From positions 1,736,001-1,800,000 of the forward strand of contig NZ_LR590470.1 of NCBI RefSeq assembly GCF_901472535.1: DNA of 64,000 nt, given 5' to 3'. The stretch's first letter is position 1; each line of letters opens with the position of its first letter. A model generated the notes under the pieces. That model was given only the letters and a program-made list of their open reading frames with translations. It made no database searches and was not told where the DNA came from. The DNA is from Sphingobacterium daejeonense (GTDB taxonomy: Bacteria > Bacteroidota > Bacteroidia > Sphingobacteriales > Sphingobacteriaceae). Positions 29,054-39,884 of the stretch are shown here, in pieces. Position numbers and translations under genes: made by a program.

Positions 29054-30048
29054 TTTTTTGCCAATCTGAATAATATGTCAACAAGTCTATTGGAGTACCC
29101 AAATTCATTATCATACCAACCCACAACTTTTACTAAACCTCCAACAATACTTGTCAAATCAGAATCAAAAACACAAGAATATGGGTTATTGATGATATCT
29201 ACAGATACGATTGGATCCTCGGTATAATAGAGCACATTTTTTAATTCACCTTCTGCTGCCTCTTTGAATTTTTGGTTGATTTCCTCTACGGTTGTTTCTT
29301 TAGTAAGGTTACATGTAAAATCCGTCAATGATCCGTTGAGCACTGGTACCCGGATTCCAGCTCCACCCAATTTGCCATCCAGATGTTTGAATACGTTTGT
29401 AATAGCTTTAGCAGCTCCAGTAGTCGTTGGTATTATCGAAGCAGATGCAGCGCGGGACCTTCTCAGGTCACGATGAGGTGCATCATGAAGATTCTGGTCG
29501 CCGGTCATGGAATGCACTGTTGTGATATAACCATCCACGATTCCCCAATTTTCATCTAGGATTTTGATCAGTGGAGCGACATTGTTTGTAGTACATGATG
29601 CATTTGAAAAGATTGACGTATTCCAGTCAAAATCTCGGTCATTTATTCCGAGTACAACAGTTGGAACTTCTTTATCAGGGGATGGTGCCGAGATAATTAC
29701 CTGCTTAGCTCCTGCCGAAAGATGTTTTTCAGCGAGTTCTTTTTTAACAAACAAACCAGTTGATTCAATTACCACATCGATATCAAGGTCTTTCCATGGT
29801 AATTCTTCCGGGTTTCTTTTGTTAAAGATCTGTATTGATTTGCCATCAATGAATAGATGATCTTGGTCATGCTCTACCTTTCGGTTCAATGGTCCGTGTA
29901 CGGAGTCGTATTTAAACAGATGGGCTAAAGTTTTGGCATCTGCAAGATCATTGATTGCGACCACTTCAATCTCGTTGAAGTTTCTATTGAGTAGATTTCT
30001 TAGGGTATGGCGTCCGATTCGACCAAACCCATTGATGGCAATTCTCAT
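29050..30048 (-). CDS. gap: type I glyceraldehyde-3-phosphate dehydrogenase
   Basis: Oxidises glyceraldehyde-3-phosphate to 1,3-bisphosphoglycerate with NAD+ in glycolysis and gluconeogenesis. The NAD-binding INGFGRIGRHTLRN opens the protein, and the catalytic SNASCTTN holds Cys152 with the partner His in the TVHSMTGDQ segment; the C-terminal half is normal (WYDNEFGYSNRLVD). 332 residues, intact. A second paralogue elsewhere in the genome is possible. Its ATG overlaps the stop of the thioredoxin-like gene by one base. Confidence 0.95.
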   Translation of the reverse strand: MRIAINGFGRIGRHTLRNLLNRNFNEIEVVAINDLADAKTLAHLFKYDSVHGPLNRKVEHDQDHLFIDGKSIQIFNKRNPEELPWKDLDIDVVIESTGLFVKKELAEKHLSAGAKQVIISAPSPDKEVPTVVLGINDRDFDWNTSIFSNASCTTNNVAPLIKILDENWGIVDGYITTVHSMTGDQNLHDAPHRDLRRSRAASASIIPTTTGAAKAITNVFKHLDGKLGGAGIRVPVLNGSLTDFTCNLTKETTVEEINQKFKEAAEGELKNVLYYTEDPIVSVDIINNPYSCVFDSDLTSIVGGLVKVVGWYDNEFGYSNRLVDILFRLAKK

Positions 30049-30689
30049 TATTTTTTGAATTCAGCGATTACTTCATTAATATCTTTTTCACCTTCCCAAT
30101 AAGATTTTAATTGGCCATCAGGACCATATACATAATTTGCTGGGAACATATTTGGGATATGGAATTTCTGTACAAACTCTTGGTTTCTGTCCCACAGCAT
30201 CTGTACGTTTTCTTTGCCTTCTAGTTCTTTTCCGAATGTGGTGAAGAATTGCGCCATCAAAGCCGGGTCATTCATAGATACATACAGCACATTGATGTCT
30301 TTGATTTTATCGTAATTTTTCGCTAATCCTTTAGTTTCATTTTGGCAGTGGCTACATCCTGGGTCGAACAGCACGAATACTGTATTTTTTCCTGCAGGGA
30401 TATCTGCTTTTGAATATGATATTCCGGATTTTACTTTATAGAAATTAAATTCTGGTATGCTCAGCGCGGCAGCTTTTGTTGTTTGAGGAACAGCAGGAGC
30501 GGGGTTTGTTTGCGTTGACTGTTCGGTTGCAGCATGTTCGTGTGTGCTATGATCATGAGCGCTATGGTCATGTCCAGCATGATCGTCATGTGCTTCCGTT
30601 GTTTCAGATTTTGTGTCCTGATTATTACATCCCACAGCTAAAACACCTAAGGAAAGGCAAAGAGAGGATAGGATTAATTTATTTCTCAT
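30048..30689 (-). CDS. TlpA/thioredoxin-like lipoprotein with His-rich linker
   Basis: A 213-residue exported lipoprotein (lipobox VGC, Cys21) with a thioredoxin fold in the second half. The redox motif is CSHC (DPGCSHCQNETKG), followed by a cis-Pro region near IPNMFPANYVYGPDG. Between them lies a striking His/Asp-rich stretch (HDDHAGHDHSAHDHSTHEHA, residues 34-53), a likely metal-binding linker. Probably a periplasmic thiol-disulfide reductase. It is the first gene of the operon with gap and GNAT. A TAGTTTTG element lies at 30707-30714 on the minus strand. Confidence 0.87.
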   Translation of the reverse strand: MRNKLILSSLCLSLGVLAVGCNNQDTKSETTEAHDDHAGHDHSAHDHSTHEHAATEQSTQTNPAPAVPQTTKAAALSIPEFNFYKVKSGISYSKADIPAGKNTVFVLFDPGCSHCQNETKGLAKNYDKIKDINVLYVSMNDPALMAQFFTTFGKELEGKENVQMLWDRNQEFVQKFHIPNMFPANYVYGPDGQLKSYWEGEKDINEVIAEFKK

Positions 30690-30773
30690 GTCTTGTGATT
30701 AAGATTCAAAACTAATAAAAAATATATAGGATAATGATTCGTGAAGGTATATAAAACAGTTTTTTGACAAAAA

Positions 30774-30797
30774 AAGGCCCTGAATTTTCAGGGCCTT
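30774..30797. terminator. terminator of secDF
   Basis: AAGGCCCTGAA / TTCAGGGCCTT, 11-bp stem, with T-runs on both strands; on the minus strand it is followed by TTTTTGTC. It lies 23 bases after the secDF stop. Confidence 0.85.
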
Positions 30798-30819
30798 AAA
30801 TTTTTATGCAGATTCCAGA

Positions 30820-33800
30820 TTATGGAGTAACCACTTTTGCTTGTTTTCTTTCTTTTTCTTTTGCAGATTCAGCTAAATGTTTACCACCACTAAGGTCGTA
30901 AATAGCTGGTGCAGCTAAGAAGATAGAAGAATATGTTGCTACCACGATACCGATCAAGATAGCGAATGAGAATCCACGGATCACTTCACCACCAAACACA
31001 AACAATACTGCCAATACGAAGATTACTGTCAATGAGGTAATCACTGTACGGCTCAATGTTGAATTGATTGCATTGTTAATGGTCGTACCGATTTCTTCTT
31101 GATGAGCATTTGGTTTTTTCAAGTACTCACGAAGGCGGTCAAATACAACAACTGTATCATTTACAGAATAACCCAATACGGTTAATATTGCTGCAACAAA
31201 GTGTTGGTCAATATCAAGGGAGAATGGTACGATTCCATCCAATATTGAGAATAGACCCATTAGAATGATACCATCGTGAATTGTTGCGATCGCTGCACCT
31301 GCCGAATATTGCCATTTTTGGAAACGGATCAAGATATATGCAGCAATAGCTAAGATTGAGAATACAGCGGCATAAATTGCACGGTCACGGATATCACTTG
31401 CAATAGTAGGACCTACTTTTTGTTGAGAAAGGATTTCGTATTTATTTCCTTGAATCTTAGTAAGACCCTCATTTAATTTACCTAATACTTCAGCATCAGT
31501 TTGGTCAGAAGTTTCTTCAATTTGGTAAGAGGTGGTAATACGCAGTTGGTTTTCATTACCAAAAGTTTTAACCTCTGTTGTTGTACCAAAAATATTATCT
31601 AAGTTTTCACGTACAGCTTCTGGGCTTACACTTTGGTCGTAACGTACGGTATAAGTACGTCCACCTTGGAAGTCAACTCCGTAAGAGAACCCTTTAGTAA
31701 GAATTGCAGCGAAGGAAATTACGATTGCGATTGCAGATATGATATACGCAACTTTTCTTTTCTTGATGAATTGGAAGTTTGCGTTTTTCAAAGTATGTTT
31801 AGACCAAGGGAATGAAGTTGTGATTTTCATATCTCTGCTCAACATAAATTCGAAAATCAAACGAGTGATGAAAATCGCAGTGAACAAAGAAGTGATAATA
31901 CCTATCATCAAAGTTGTTGCAAACCCTTGAATAGGGCCACTACCTGTGAAGAACAGGATTAAACCTACTAAGAACGTTGTGATCTGCGAGTCAAGGATAG
32001 AAGGCATTGCATGTTTATAACCATCTGCAACGATTTGTCGAGGTGATTTGCCCAGTGCTTCTTCCTCACGCATCCGTTCATAGATTAGTACGTTTGCATC
32101 CACTGCAGTACCCATAGTCAATACGATACCTGCAATACCAGGCAGTGTCAGTACTGCATTCAATGAAGCAAGAACGCCCATTAAGAAGAATACGTTGAAA
32201 ATCACGGCGATGTTAGCTGCAATACCAGCACGGTTGTAGTAAGCAATCATAAATGCCATTACTACGATGATACCGATCACTGCAGAATTTACACCCGAAT
32301 CAATAGCTACTTGACCCAATGAAGGACCAACGATCGCTTCTTCCACGATTTTAGCTGTTGTAGGAAGTCTACCAGCTTTTAAAACGTTTGCTAAGTCTTT
32401 TGTGTCTTCAATCGTAAAGTTACCAGAGATTTGAGAGTTACCGTTAGGGATTTCTTCGTTTACACCAGGAGCAGAATATACTACACCGTCCAACACGATA
32501 GCGATATGATCTCTATTTTGTGCTGCTTGAGCAGTAATTCTTTTCCATTGACGAGCACCGTCAGCATTCATTTCCATAGAAACGATTGGACTGTTTTGTT
32601 GGTCAAAACCATCACGTGCATCAGTGATTACCTCACCAGTCATTACTGGTCCATTTTCAGAACCTGAAGTTTTGATAGCGTATAAAGAAAGGAAATCTTT
32701 AGCATTGTTTTCTGGTTTTACTGCCCATAACAATTTCAAGTTTCCAGGGATAATAGATTTTACCTCAGGACGAGCAAGCAAAGCATTCACTTTTGCTGTA
32801 TCTTTCAAGTTGGCATAACCTACTACAGCACCTGGAGCCAATTGTTGTTGACCACCTTGGTTGAAAGTAGATGGAGAAAGAACTGCGAACAGTGGGTTGT
32901 TAGCTAAAGCGGCAGCATCAGGTTGAGCAGCTGAGTCTGTTTTTGCAGAATCAGAAGCTTTTTGATTTGCTCCAAGCTTAGCCAATAAGTTTTCTTCTTT
33001 TTTAGTTGTATCAGCAGTATTAGCTACAGTAGAGTCGCTAGACACGTTAGCAGCTGGTTTGTCAGCTTTCAACGTTGTTGCCAATGTTCTGTTTACATTT
33101 TCAAGAAGAGAATATACTTGTGGGTTTTGGTAAGTTTCGTAGAATTCCAATTTGGCAGAACCTTGTAAAAGCTTACGAACGCGTTCTTCATCGTTTACCC
33201 CAGGTAATTCGATCAGGATACGGTTGGTTCCTTGTTGGATTTGGATATTAGGAGAAGCTACACCGAATTTGTCAATACGCGTACGTAATACTTTGTATGA
33301 GTTTTGGATAGCATTGTCAGCTTCTCTATTCAAGAAATTACGAACATCAGACTCTGAACTAGTTCCTTTAATTACAGCCGCGTTGTCTTTTGTTGCAAAG
33401 AAAGAAGCGATAGGAGTAGAAGCACCAGTTGCTTTATACTCGTTCATGAATAAATCAATCAACGAAGTGTTGGTTGTTTTACTTTTGTTTACAGCATTTT
33501 CCAATGCTTTGTTGAAGTTTGCGTCTTTAGGATTTCCTGCCAGGTTAGCGATAAGTTCGTTCAATGAAATTTCCATTGTAACGTTCATACCCCCTTTTAG
33601 GTCCAATCCGAGCGCAAGTTCATTTGCTTTAGCTTCGCGATAGGTGAATTTAGCTATACCTATATTATATACTACCTCACCTGCAATGGAATCCAAGTAT
33701 GCTTTTTCTTTAGCCATGTCGCCATTGGCGTATTCCGCTGCGTCTTTTTCAACTTTACGTGTTACAAAAGTGAATGATAAGGAGTAGAGGCACGCTAAGG

Positions 33801-33840
33801 AAACCACTATCACCAAAAATTTAATCAGCCCTTTACTCAT
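30820..33840 (-). CDS. secDF: protein translocase subunit SecDF (fused)
   Basis: Proton-driven accessory of the SecYEG channel that pulls exported proteins across the inner membrane. SecD and SecF are one chain of 1006 residues, as usual in Bacteroidota. It has TM1 at the N-terminus, a P1 periplasmic domain with an Ala/Lys/Ser-rich insert at about 255-305 (near ANTADTTKKEENLLAKLG), and the SecD TM4 motif TAVDANVLIYERMREE with the proton-path Asp; the SecF half has GVDFQGGRTYTV and VNDTVVVFDRLREY. Intact over 3 kb. A minus-strand TACCTTTG element (33909-33916) lies upstream without a good -33. Confidence 0.96.
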   Translation of the reverse strand: MSKGLIKFLVIVVSLACLYSLSFTFVTRKVEKDAAEYANGDMAKEKAYLDSIAGEVVYNIGIAKFTYREAKANELALGLDLKGGMNVTMEISLNELIANLAGNPKDANFNKALENAVNKSKTTNTSLIDLFMNEYKATGASTPIASFFATKDNAAVIKGTSSESDVRNFLNREADNAIQNSYKVLRTRIDKFGVASPNIQIQQGTNRILIELPGVNDEERVRKLLQGSAKLEFYETYQNPQVYSLLENVNRTLATTLKADKPAANVSSDSTVANTADTTKKEENLLAKLGANQKASDSAKTDSAAQPDAAALANNPLFAVLSPSTFNQGGQQQLAPGAVVGYANLKDTAKVNALLARPEVKSIIPGNLKLLWAVKPENNAKDFLSLYAIKTSGSENGPVMTGEVITDARDGFDQQNSPIVSMEMNADGARQWKRITAQAAQNRDHIAIVLDGVVYSAPGVNEEIPNGNSQISGNFTIEDTKDLANVLKAGRLPTTAKIVEEAIVGPSLGQVAIDSGVNSAVIGIIVVMAFMIAYYNRAGIAANIAVIFNVFFLMGVLASLNAVLTLPGIAGIVLTMGTAVDANVLIYERMREEEALGKSPRQIVADGYKHAMPSILDSQITTFLVGLILFFTGSGPIQGFATTLMIGIITSLFTAIFITRLIFEFMLSRDMKITTSFPWSKHTLKNANFQFIKKRKVAYIISAIAIVISFAAILTKGFSYGVDFQGGRTYTVRYDQSVSPEAVRENLDNIFGTTTEVKTFGNENQLRITTSYQIEETSDQTDAEVLGKLNEGLTKIQGNKYEILSQQKVGPTIASDIRDRAIYAAVFSILAIAAYILIRFQKWQYSAGAAIATIHDGIILMGLFSILDGIVPFSLDIDQHFVAAILTVLGYSVNDTVVVFDRLREYLKKPNAHQEEIGTTINNAINSTLSRTVITSLTVIFVLAVLFVFGGEVIRGFSFAILIGIVVATYSSIFLAAPAIYDLSGGKHLAESAKEKERKQAKVVTP

Positions 33841-34037
33841 TGTCTAATCGTAATAAATTATGGTTTTTATGTTCTTTTTTAAGCTTAATAATATTTTACC
33901 AAGATTCGCAAAGGTATAAAAAAATTACATAATGGAAATAGTATATCAAACTTAATACGGAAAAAGTTGTTTGTTAATATTAGCTTAATTTTCAGGTAAA
34001 ACTGAAGCGAGTATTTATTAAGTACGGTATAAAACAA

Positions 34038-34067
34038 AAAAGGCTTTTCAGAATTGAAAAGCCTTTT
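34038..34067. terminator. terminator of the beta-barrel gene at 34089
   Basis: AAAAGGCTTTTC (34038-34049) / GAAAAGCCTTTT (34056-34067), loop of 6, with T-rich sequence on both strands. Confidence 0.85.
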
Positions 34068-34088
34068 CTATGCTTGTATTGTTTAAAT

Positions 34089-34556
34089 TTATTTCAAGAT
34101 AAATTTAAATCCTAAACTGAAACGACCAGCTTCGAAGTTAGAGTTGTCAGAAAGGTTCCACCAAGGTTTCCAGTCGAAGTGGATTCCAATTGGAGTTGAA
34201 GGGATTTTGTATTCTAAACCAGCTTGAGGGCGAATTGCGAAAGCAGAACCACCGTCCCAGAATCCGATTTGAGGACCTACCCCTAAGTACCAACCTAAAC
34301 CACCTGCACCAGAGAATGGGCGATTGTAGTTATAGTCAACACCAACAACAGTTAGACCGTCGCCGAATAATACTTGTGCTTGACCTGCGTTAGCACCACC
34401 GAAAGAATGTTTTACTTGAGGGCCGAATAAAGTTTGTCCGTCTCCAAGATCGATACCAAGACCGATTGCAGTTCTATAAGGAGTTTGCGCTTTTGCTTCG
34501 TTAACACCGAATGCTAAAGCTGCTGCAGCTGCTAGTGATAGTAATCTCTTTTTCAT
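34089..34556 (-). CDS. small outer-membrane beta-barrel protein
   Basis: A 155-residue exported protein: signal peptide (LLSLAAAAALAFGVNEAKA, cleavage before QTPYRTA), then eight or so Gly/aromatic-rich amphipathic segments, last residue Lys after a strand (RFSLGFKFILK). Size and pattern fit an OmpW/OmpA-barrel-like eight-stranded porin or a surface protein; ligand unknown. Single gene, ended by the hairpin at 34038-34067. Confidence 0.75.
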   Translation of the reverse strand: MKKRLLSLAAAAALAFGVNEAKAQTPYRTAIGLGIDLGDGQTLFGPQVKHSFGGANAGQAQVLFGDGLTVVGVDYNYNRPFSGAGGLGWYLGVGPQIGFWDGGSAFAIRPQAGLEYKIPSTPIGIHFDWKPWWNLSDNSNFEAGRFSLGFKFILK

Positions 34557-34702
34557 AAATATTGTGTTAATTAAACTTTAATTTACGCTACAGATAGCAA
34601 TTAGCTTGCCAAATTTTAACAAAGTCTTAACTCTTTCATTAAAGTACTTGTTTTCGGGTACAATATTCATAATGTCGATTTTATGTAAATAGTTATATAG
34701 AG

Positions 34703-36243
<1,541 letters not shown>

Positions 36244-36268
36244 GCATATCCTTCTTGGGGAAAAAGAA

Positions 36269-36305
36269 AAAAGCGGGCCATGGGAATACCATTGCCCGCT
36301 TTTCT
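36269..36305 (+). terminator. terminator of guaB
   Basis: AAAAGCGGGC (36269-36278) / GCCCGCTTTT (36294-36303) with extra CCA/TGG pairing in the loop, then TCTT. Confidence 0.85.
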
Positions 36306-36394
36306 TATAATGTTGATTTTGTAATCTATCTGATTTTTAGTATCTTGAGAATCCAAAACATATTTTTATTAAATCATAACATAAATTACAACTT

Positions 36395-36520
36395 ATGGGA
36401 AAAGGAGATAAAGAAAGTAGAAGAGGAAAAATCATCATGGGTTCATACGGAAAAAAAAGACCTAGAGATCCATTTAAAGGTAGAGCTACCGTAAAAAACA
36501 CAGAGAAAAAATCTAAATAG
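36395..36520 (+). CDS. 30S ribosomal protein THX (bTHX family)
   Basis: A 41-residue very basic protein. It opens MGKGDKESRRGKIIMGSYGK and continues KRPRDPFKG, which matches the bacterial THX family (MGKGDKKTKRGKIxxGSYGxxRP), a peptide that sits in the head of the small ribosomal subunit. It has its own strong terminator 22 bases after the stop, so it is a separate small transcript between guaB and the AGCS symporter. Confidence 0.9.
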   Translation: MGKGDKESRRGKIIMGSYGKKRPRDPFKGRATVKNTEKKSK

Positions 36521-36542
36521 TAAATATTTTCTGAAATGTAAG

Positions 36543-36576
36543 AGCATCTTAAAAACACATTAAGATGCTTTTTTTT
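36543..36576 (+). terminator. terminator of the THX gene
   Basis: AGCATCTTAA (36543-36552) / TTAAGATGCT (36560-36569), loop of 7, then T8. Confidence 0.88.
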
Positions 36577-36714
36577 GTTACCTGCTTTATACAAATCTTT
36601 GGTTTATTGCAGAAAAATTGAGTTGATTATCTCTATAGAAGAATGAATATTTATAGATACAATCTATGCAATAATTCGGGAAAGGATGGAATGTTATGTA
36701 TATTTTAGCGTTTC

Positions 36715-38148
36715 ATGCAAGAAATTATAGACAAAATTTATAGTATTATTTGGAGTGATGCTTTGGTTTACTTATGCCTTTTGGCAGGCGTATACTTTAC
36801 CATCAGGTTCAAATTTCCCCAGTTAATTTATCTTAAGGAAATGGTTCGCTTGTTATTTTCAGGTGGCGGATCTAAGAAGGGTATTTCTTCCTTTCAAGCA
36901 TTTTCATTGGCAATTTCGGGCCGTGTTGGAACTGGTAATATAGCAGGAGTAGCTACTGCGATCGGTATGGGCGGTCCAGGGGCTGTTTTTTGGATGTGGA
37001 TTATTGCTTTTTTGGGCAGTTCCTCTGCTATTATTGAAGCGACTTTAGGTCAACTTTATAAAGAAGTAAAAGATGGTGAATACCGAGGTGGTCCAGCCTA
37101 TTATATCAAAAAAGGACTGAAGAGCAATGTCTTTGCTTGGGTTTTTGCTGTAGTAACCATCGTAAGTACTGGTTTTTTATTGCCAAGTGTCCAAAGTAAC
37201 AGCATTGCTTTGGCGATGAAATCTGCTTTTAATATTTCACCCATGGTTGTTGGGATATTCCTTGTGCTTCTACTAGGCTTCATCATTATTGGAGGAGTTA
37301 AACGTATCAGTAAGGTTGCTGAATATGTAGTGCCTTTTATGGCAGGAGCATATATTTTAATGGCTGTAGTTATTATAATAATCAACATCCGCGAGGTTCC
37401 TGAGGTTTTTAAGTTGATTTTCCAATCGGCATTGAATCTAGAGGCTACCTTTGGTGGGATTGTCGGATCGGCAATTTCATGGGGTGTGAAGCGAGGGATT
37501 TACAGTAATGAGGCAGGTCAGGGCACGGCACCACATGCCGCAGCGGCTGCTGAAGTTAGCCATCCGATCAAACAAGGTTTGGTGCAGGGTTTTTCCGTTT
37601 ATGTTGACACCTTATTTGTTTGTACCGCTACGGCTTTAATGATCCTATTTACTGGACAATATAACGTTGCACATCCAGCGGGTGGTTTTATCGTCCAACA
37701 TATTCCGGGCGTTGAGGCTGGTCCAGAATTTACCCAATTGGCCGTTTCACAACATTTTCCCACACTCGGAGCAGGTTTTATTGCTATTTCACTTATGTTT
37801 TTTGCCTTTACGACTATCATGGCCTATTATTATATCGCAGAATGTAATGTAAGTTTTATTGGAAAAAATCGCAGTAGAACAATCCTTATTTGGTTATTAA
37901 GGGTTATGATATTGGGGTCTGTTTATTTAGGCTGTATCTCGACGGCAAAAATGGCCTGGGATCTAGGCGATATTGGGGTTGGACTGATGGCATGGCTAAA
38001 CATGATTGCTATTATTTTGTTGCATAATAAGGTCCTGAAATTAATGAAGGATTACAACGAACAAAGGAAAGAAGGAAAGGATCCTGTTTTCAATAATACA
38101 AGTACTAATTTTTCTGATGTTTCAATTTGGGAAAAGAATAAAAAGTAA
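36715..38148 (+). CDS. sodium:alanine/glycine symporter, AGCS family
   Basis: An inner-membrane Na+-coupled amino-acid importer of 477 residues with about ten to eleven hydrophobic helices. The family signature RVGTGNIAGVATAIGMGGPG is near the N-terminus and AGQGTAPHAAAAAEVSHP in the middle. The start MQEIIDKIYSIIWSDAL is normal for the family. nhaA follows 13 bases after the stop, so both form one unit, linking Na+-driven uptake with Na+/H+ exchange. The exact amino acid (Ala, Gly or Ser) is not readable. Confidence 0.93.
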   Translation: MQEIIDKIYSIIWSDALVYLCLLAGVYFTIRFKFPQLIYLKEMVRLLFSGGGSKKGISSFQAFSLAISGRVGTGNIAGVATAIGMGGPGAVFWMWIIAFLGSSSAIIEATLGQLYKEVKDGEYRGGPAYYIKKGLKSNVFAWVFAVVTIVSTGFLLPSVQSNSIALAMKSAFNISPMVVGIFLVLLLGFIIIGGVKRISKVAEYVVPFMAGAYILMAVVIIIINIREVPEVFKLIFQSALNLEATFGGIVGSAISWGVKRGIYSNEAGQGTAPHAAAAAEVSHPIKQGLVQGFSVYVDTLFVCTATALMILFTGQYNVAHPAGGFIVQHIPGVEAGPEFTQLAVSQHFPTLGAGFIAISLMFFAFTTIMAYYYIAECNVSFIGKNRSRTILIWLLRVMILGSVYLGCISTAKMAWDLGDIGVGLMAWLNMIAIILLHNKVLKLMKDYNEQRKEGKDPVFNNTSTNFSDVSIWEKNKK

Positions 38149-38161
38149 TATATAAATACCT

Positions 38162-39331
38162 ATGAACAAACTGATTAATTTAAATGTTTTCAAGGATTTC
38201 TTTGCTTCCAGTAATGCAGGCGGAATCATGCTGTTTATCTGTGTGGTCTTTTCGATGATTATAGCAAATAGTCCGTTAGCAGGCGCATTACAGAACTTAT
38301 TGGATCATCAACTGGGTTTTGAGAATGATTCCATTCATCTCAAGTATTCAGTATTATTATGGATCAATGATGGTTTGATGGCTATATTCTTTTTATTGGT
38401 AGGTCTTGAAATAAAAAGGGAAATAGTAGAAGGGGAGCTTTCCTCTCCGAAAAAAGCATCATTGCCTATTTTATGTGCCGTCGGCGGTGCTGCAGTTCCT
38501 GCAATCATTTACCTTTCCTTAAATGCTGGCCAAGAAACCGCTAGCGGTTGGGGAATTCCCATGGCAACTGATATTGCCTTTGCTTTGGCTGTTATCAATC
38601 TTTTAGGCAATAGAATTCCATCTAGTTTAAAGATATTTTTGGCAGCATTGGCAATTGTGGATGATTTAATTGCGATTTTAGTGATTGCTTTTTTCTATTC
38701 GTCGGGAATTGAAGTTAGTTATTTATTATATGCAGCTGCTGGTCTTGTTATCTTAATATTGATGAACAGGTTCAATGTTCTAAATCCATATTTATATTTG
38801 ATTCCGGGAGTCTTTATTTGGTATTTTGTTCATCATTCTGGGATTCATGCTACCATAGCGGGTGTCTTGGTGGCTATGACCATTCCAACGAACGATACTG
38901 CGATTGAGTCGCCTCTGGAAAGGTTGGAACATGCATTGACAAAACCTGTGAACTTCTTTATAATTCCTGTTTTTGCTTTCGCGAATACGAATATTACATT
39001 GGAGAGTGAGATGTTGGGTGGTTTGACTTCATCTTTAGGGTTGGGGATTACCTTGGGATTATTGGTTGGTAAGCCTATAGGAATTATGTTGACCTCTTAT
39101 CTGTGTACTAAGGCTAAATTGAGCTCATTACCTGAAGGTAGCACATGGAGACATATTTTTGGAGTTGGCTTATTGGCTGGTATCGGATTTACGATGTCCA
39201 TTTTTATTGCAATCTTGTCTTTTAATGATCCATTGCATATTTCAGAAGCTAAGCTTTCTATATTGATAACGTCATTGTTGGCTGGGGTGATTGGGTTTTT
39301 GGCGTTGAATTCGAAGAAGGTTTATAGATAA
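38162..39331 (+). CDS. nhaA: Na+/H+ antiporter NhaA
   Basis: Exports Na+ in exchange for protons at the inner membrane. The 389 residues have the NhaA helical pattern, with the ion-binding Asp pair in LAIVDDLIAILVIAFFYSSG and the motif GWGIPMATDIAFALAVI. Twelve hydrophobic segments, intact. It follows the AGCS gene by 13 bases. Its stop codon overlaps the start of an AGACATTA-type repeat, so the operon ends in repeat-rich DNA with no clear own terminator. Confidence 0.95.
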   Translation: MNKLINLNVFKDFFASSNAGGIMLFICVVFSMIIANSPLAGALQNLLDHQLGFENDSIHLKYSVLLWINDGLMAIFFLLVGLEIKREIVEGELSSPKKASLPILCAVGGAAVPAIIYLSLNAGQETASGWGIPMATDIAFALAVINLLGNRIPSSLKIFLAALAIVDDLIAILVIAFFYSSGIEVSYLLYAAAGLVILILMNRFNVLNPYLYLIPGVFIWYFVHHSGIHATIAGVLVAMTIPTNDTAIESPLERLEHALTKPVNFFIIPVFAFANTNITLESEMLGGLTSSLGLGITLGLLVGKPIGIMLTSYLCTKAKLSSLPEGSTWRHIFGVGLLAGIGFTMSIFIAILSFNDPLHISEAKLSILITSLLAGVIGFLALNSKKVYR

Positions 39332-39365
39332 GACAATAGACATTAGACATAAGACATAAGACATT
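39331..39365. repeat. AGACATTA-type short tandem repeat, copy B
   Basis: Contains AGACATTAGACATAAGACAT plus flanks nearly identical to the copy at 21336-21373. It begins at the last base of the nhaA stop codon. Confidence 0.75.
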
Positions 39366-39529
39366 TCATAGTTTTTATGGTTTTTAGGTGGAAGGCGGAA
39401 TCGAAGGGCAAGGAGCAGGGGCAAAGAAGCCAGAAGCAATGCCACCTAAAAATATGCGCACCGATGGTGATGGTTTTTGGGGTAAGTTCACGAAATAGTT
39501 TCTCTCTTACGAGAGAGAATGAACAGGAT

Positions 39530-39850
39530 CCTTCGTTTCAGTTACACCCTACAGGGTTGAATTGGGGATATCAAATCATTTCTATAATAGTTACACCCCT
39601 ACAGGGTTGAATGGTGTGATATAATCGTTACTATAATAGCTACACCCTTAGCGGGGTTGTGTAGCGTGAAATTTGATTTTAAATAATAGCACAACCCCGC
39701 TAGGGGTGACACTATTATAGCAGGGAATTTAGCAAACATGCCACACCTACGGCGTTGGTGTTTGTCGCGATTTTCATTTCTATAGATATTACATGCCGAT
39801 GGCATTTAAGAGATATTTCATGCCTCCAGCATTTAACCCCGATAGGTTTT
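39530..39850. repeat. REP-like palindromic repeat region
   Basis: Holds ACACCCTACAGGGTTGAA twice (about 39544 and 39593, the second with an extra C) and a long inverted repeat: arms 39631-39661 and 39690-39720 (CTATAATAGC... / ...ACTATTATAG with TAGCGGGGTTGTG / CACAACCCCGCTA) matching at 27 of 31 positions. At 39738-39775 ATGCCACACCTACGGCGTTG resembles 27783-27807. The rest of 39332-39884 shows no gene. Confidence 0.8.
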
Positions 39851-39884
39851 TTTGGGTGTTTTCAGCATCGGCAAGTTACAGCCG

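Noticed and set aside
36255..36594. 79- and 85-codon frames around the THX gene
   Set aside because: They cross the guaB and THX terminators in other frames; the 41-residue THX frame explains the region.
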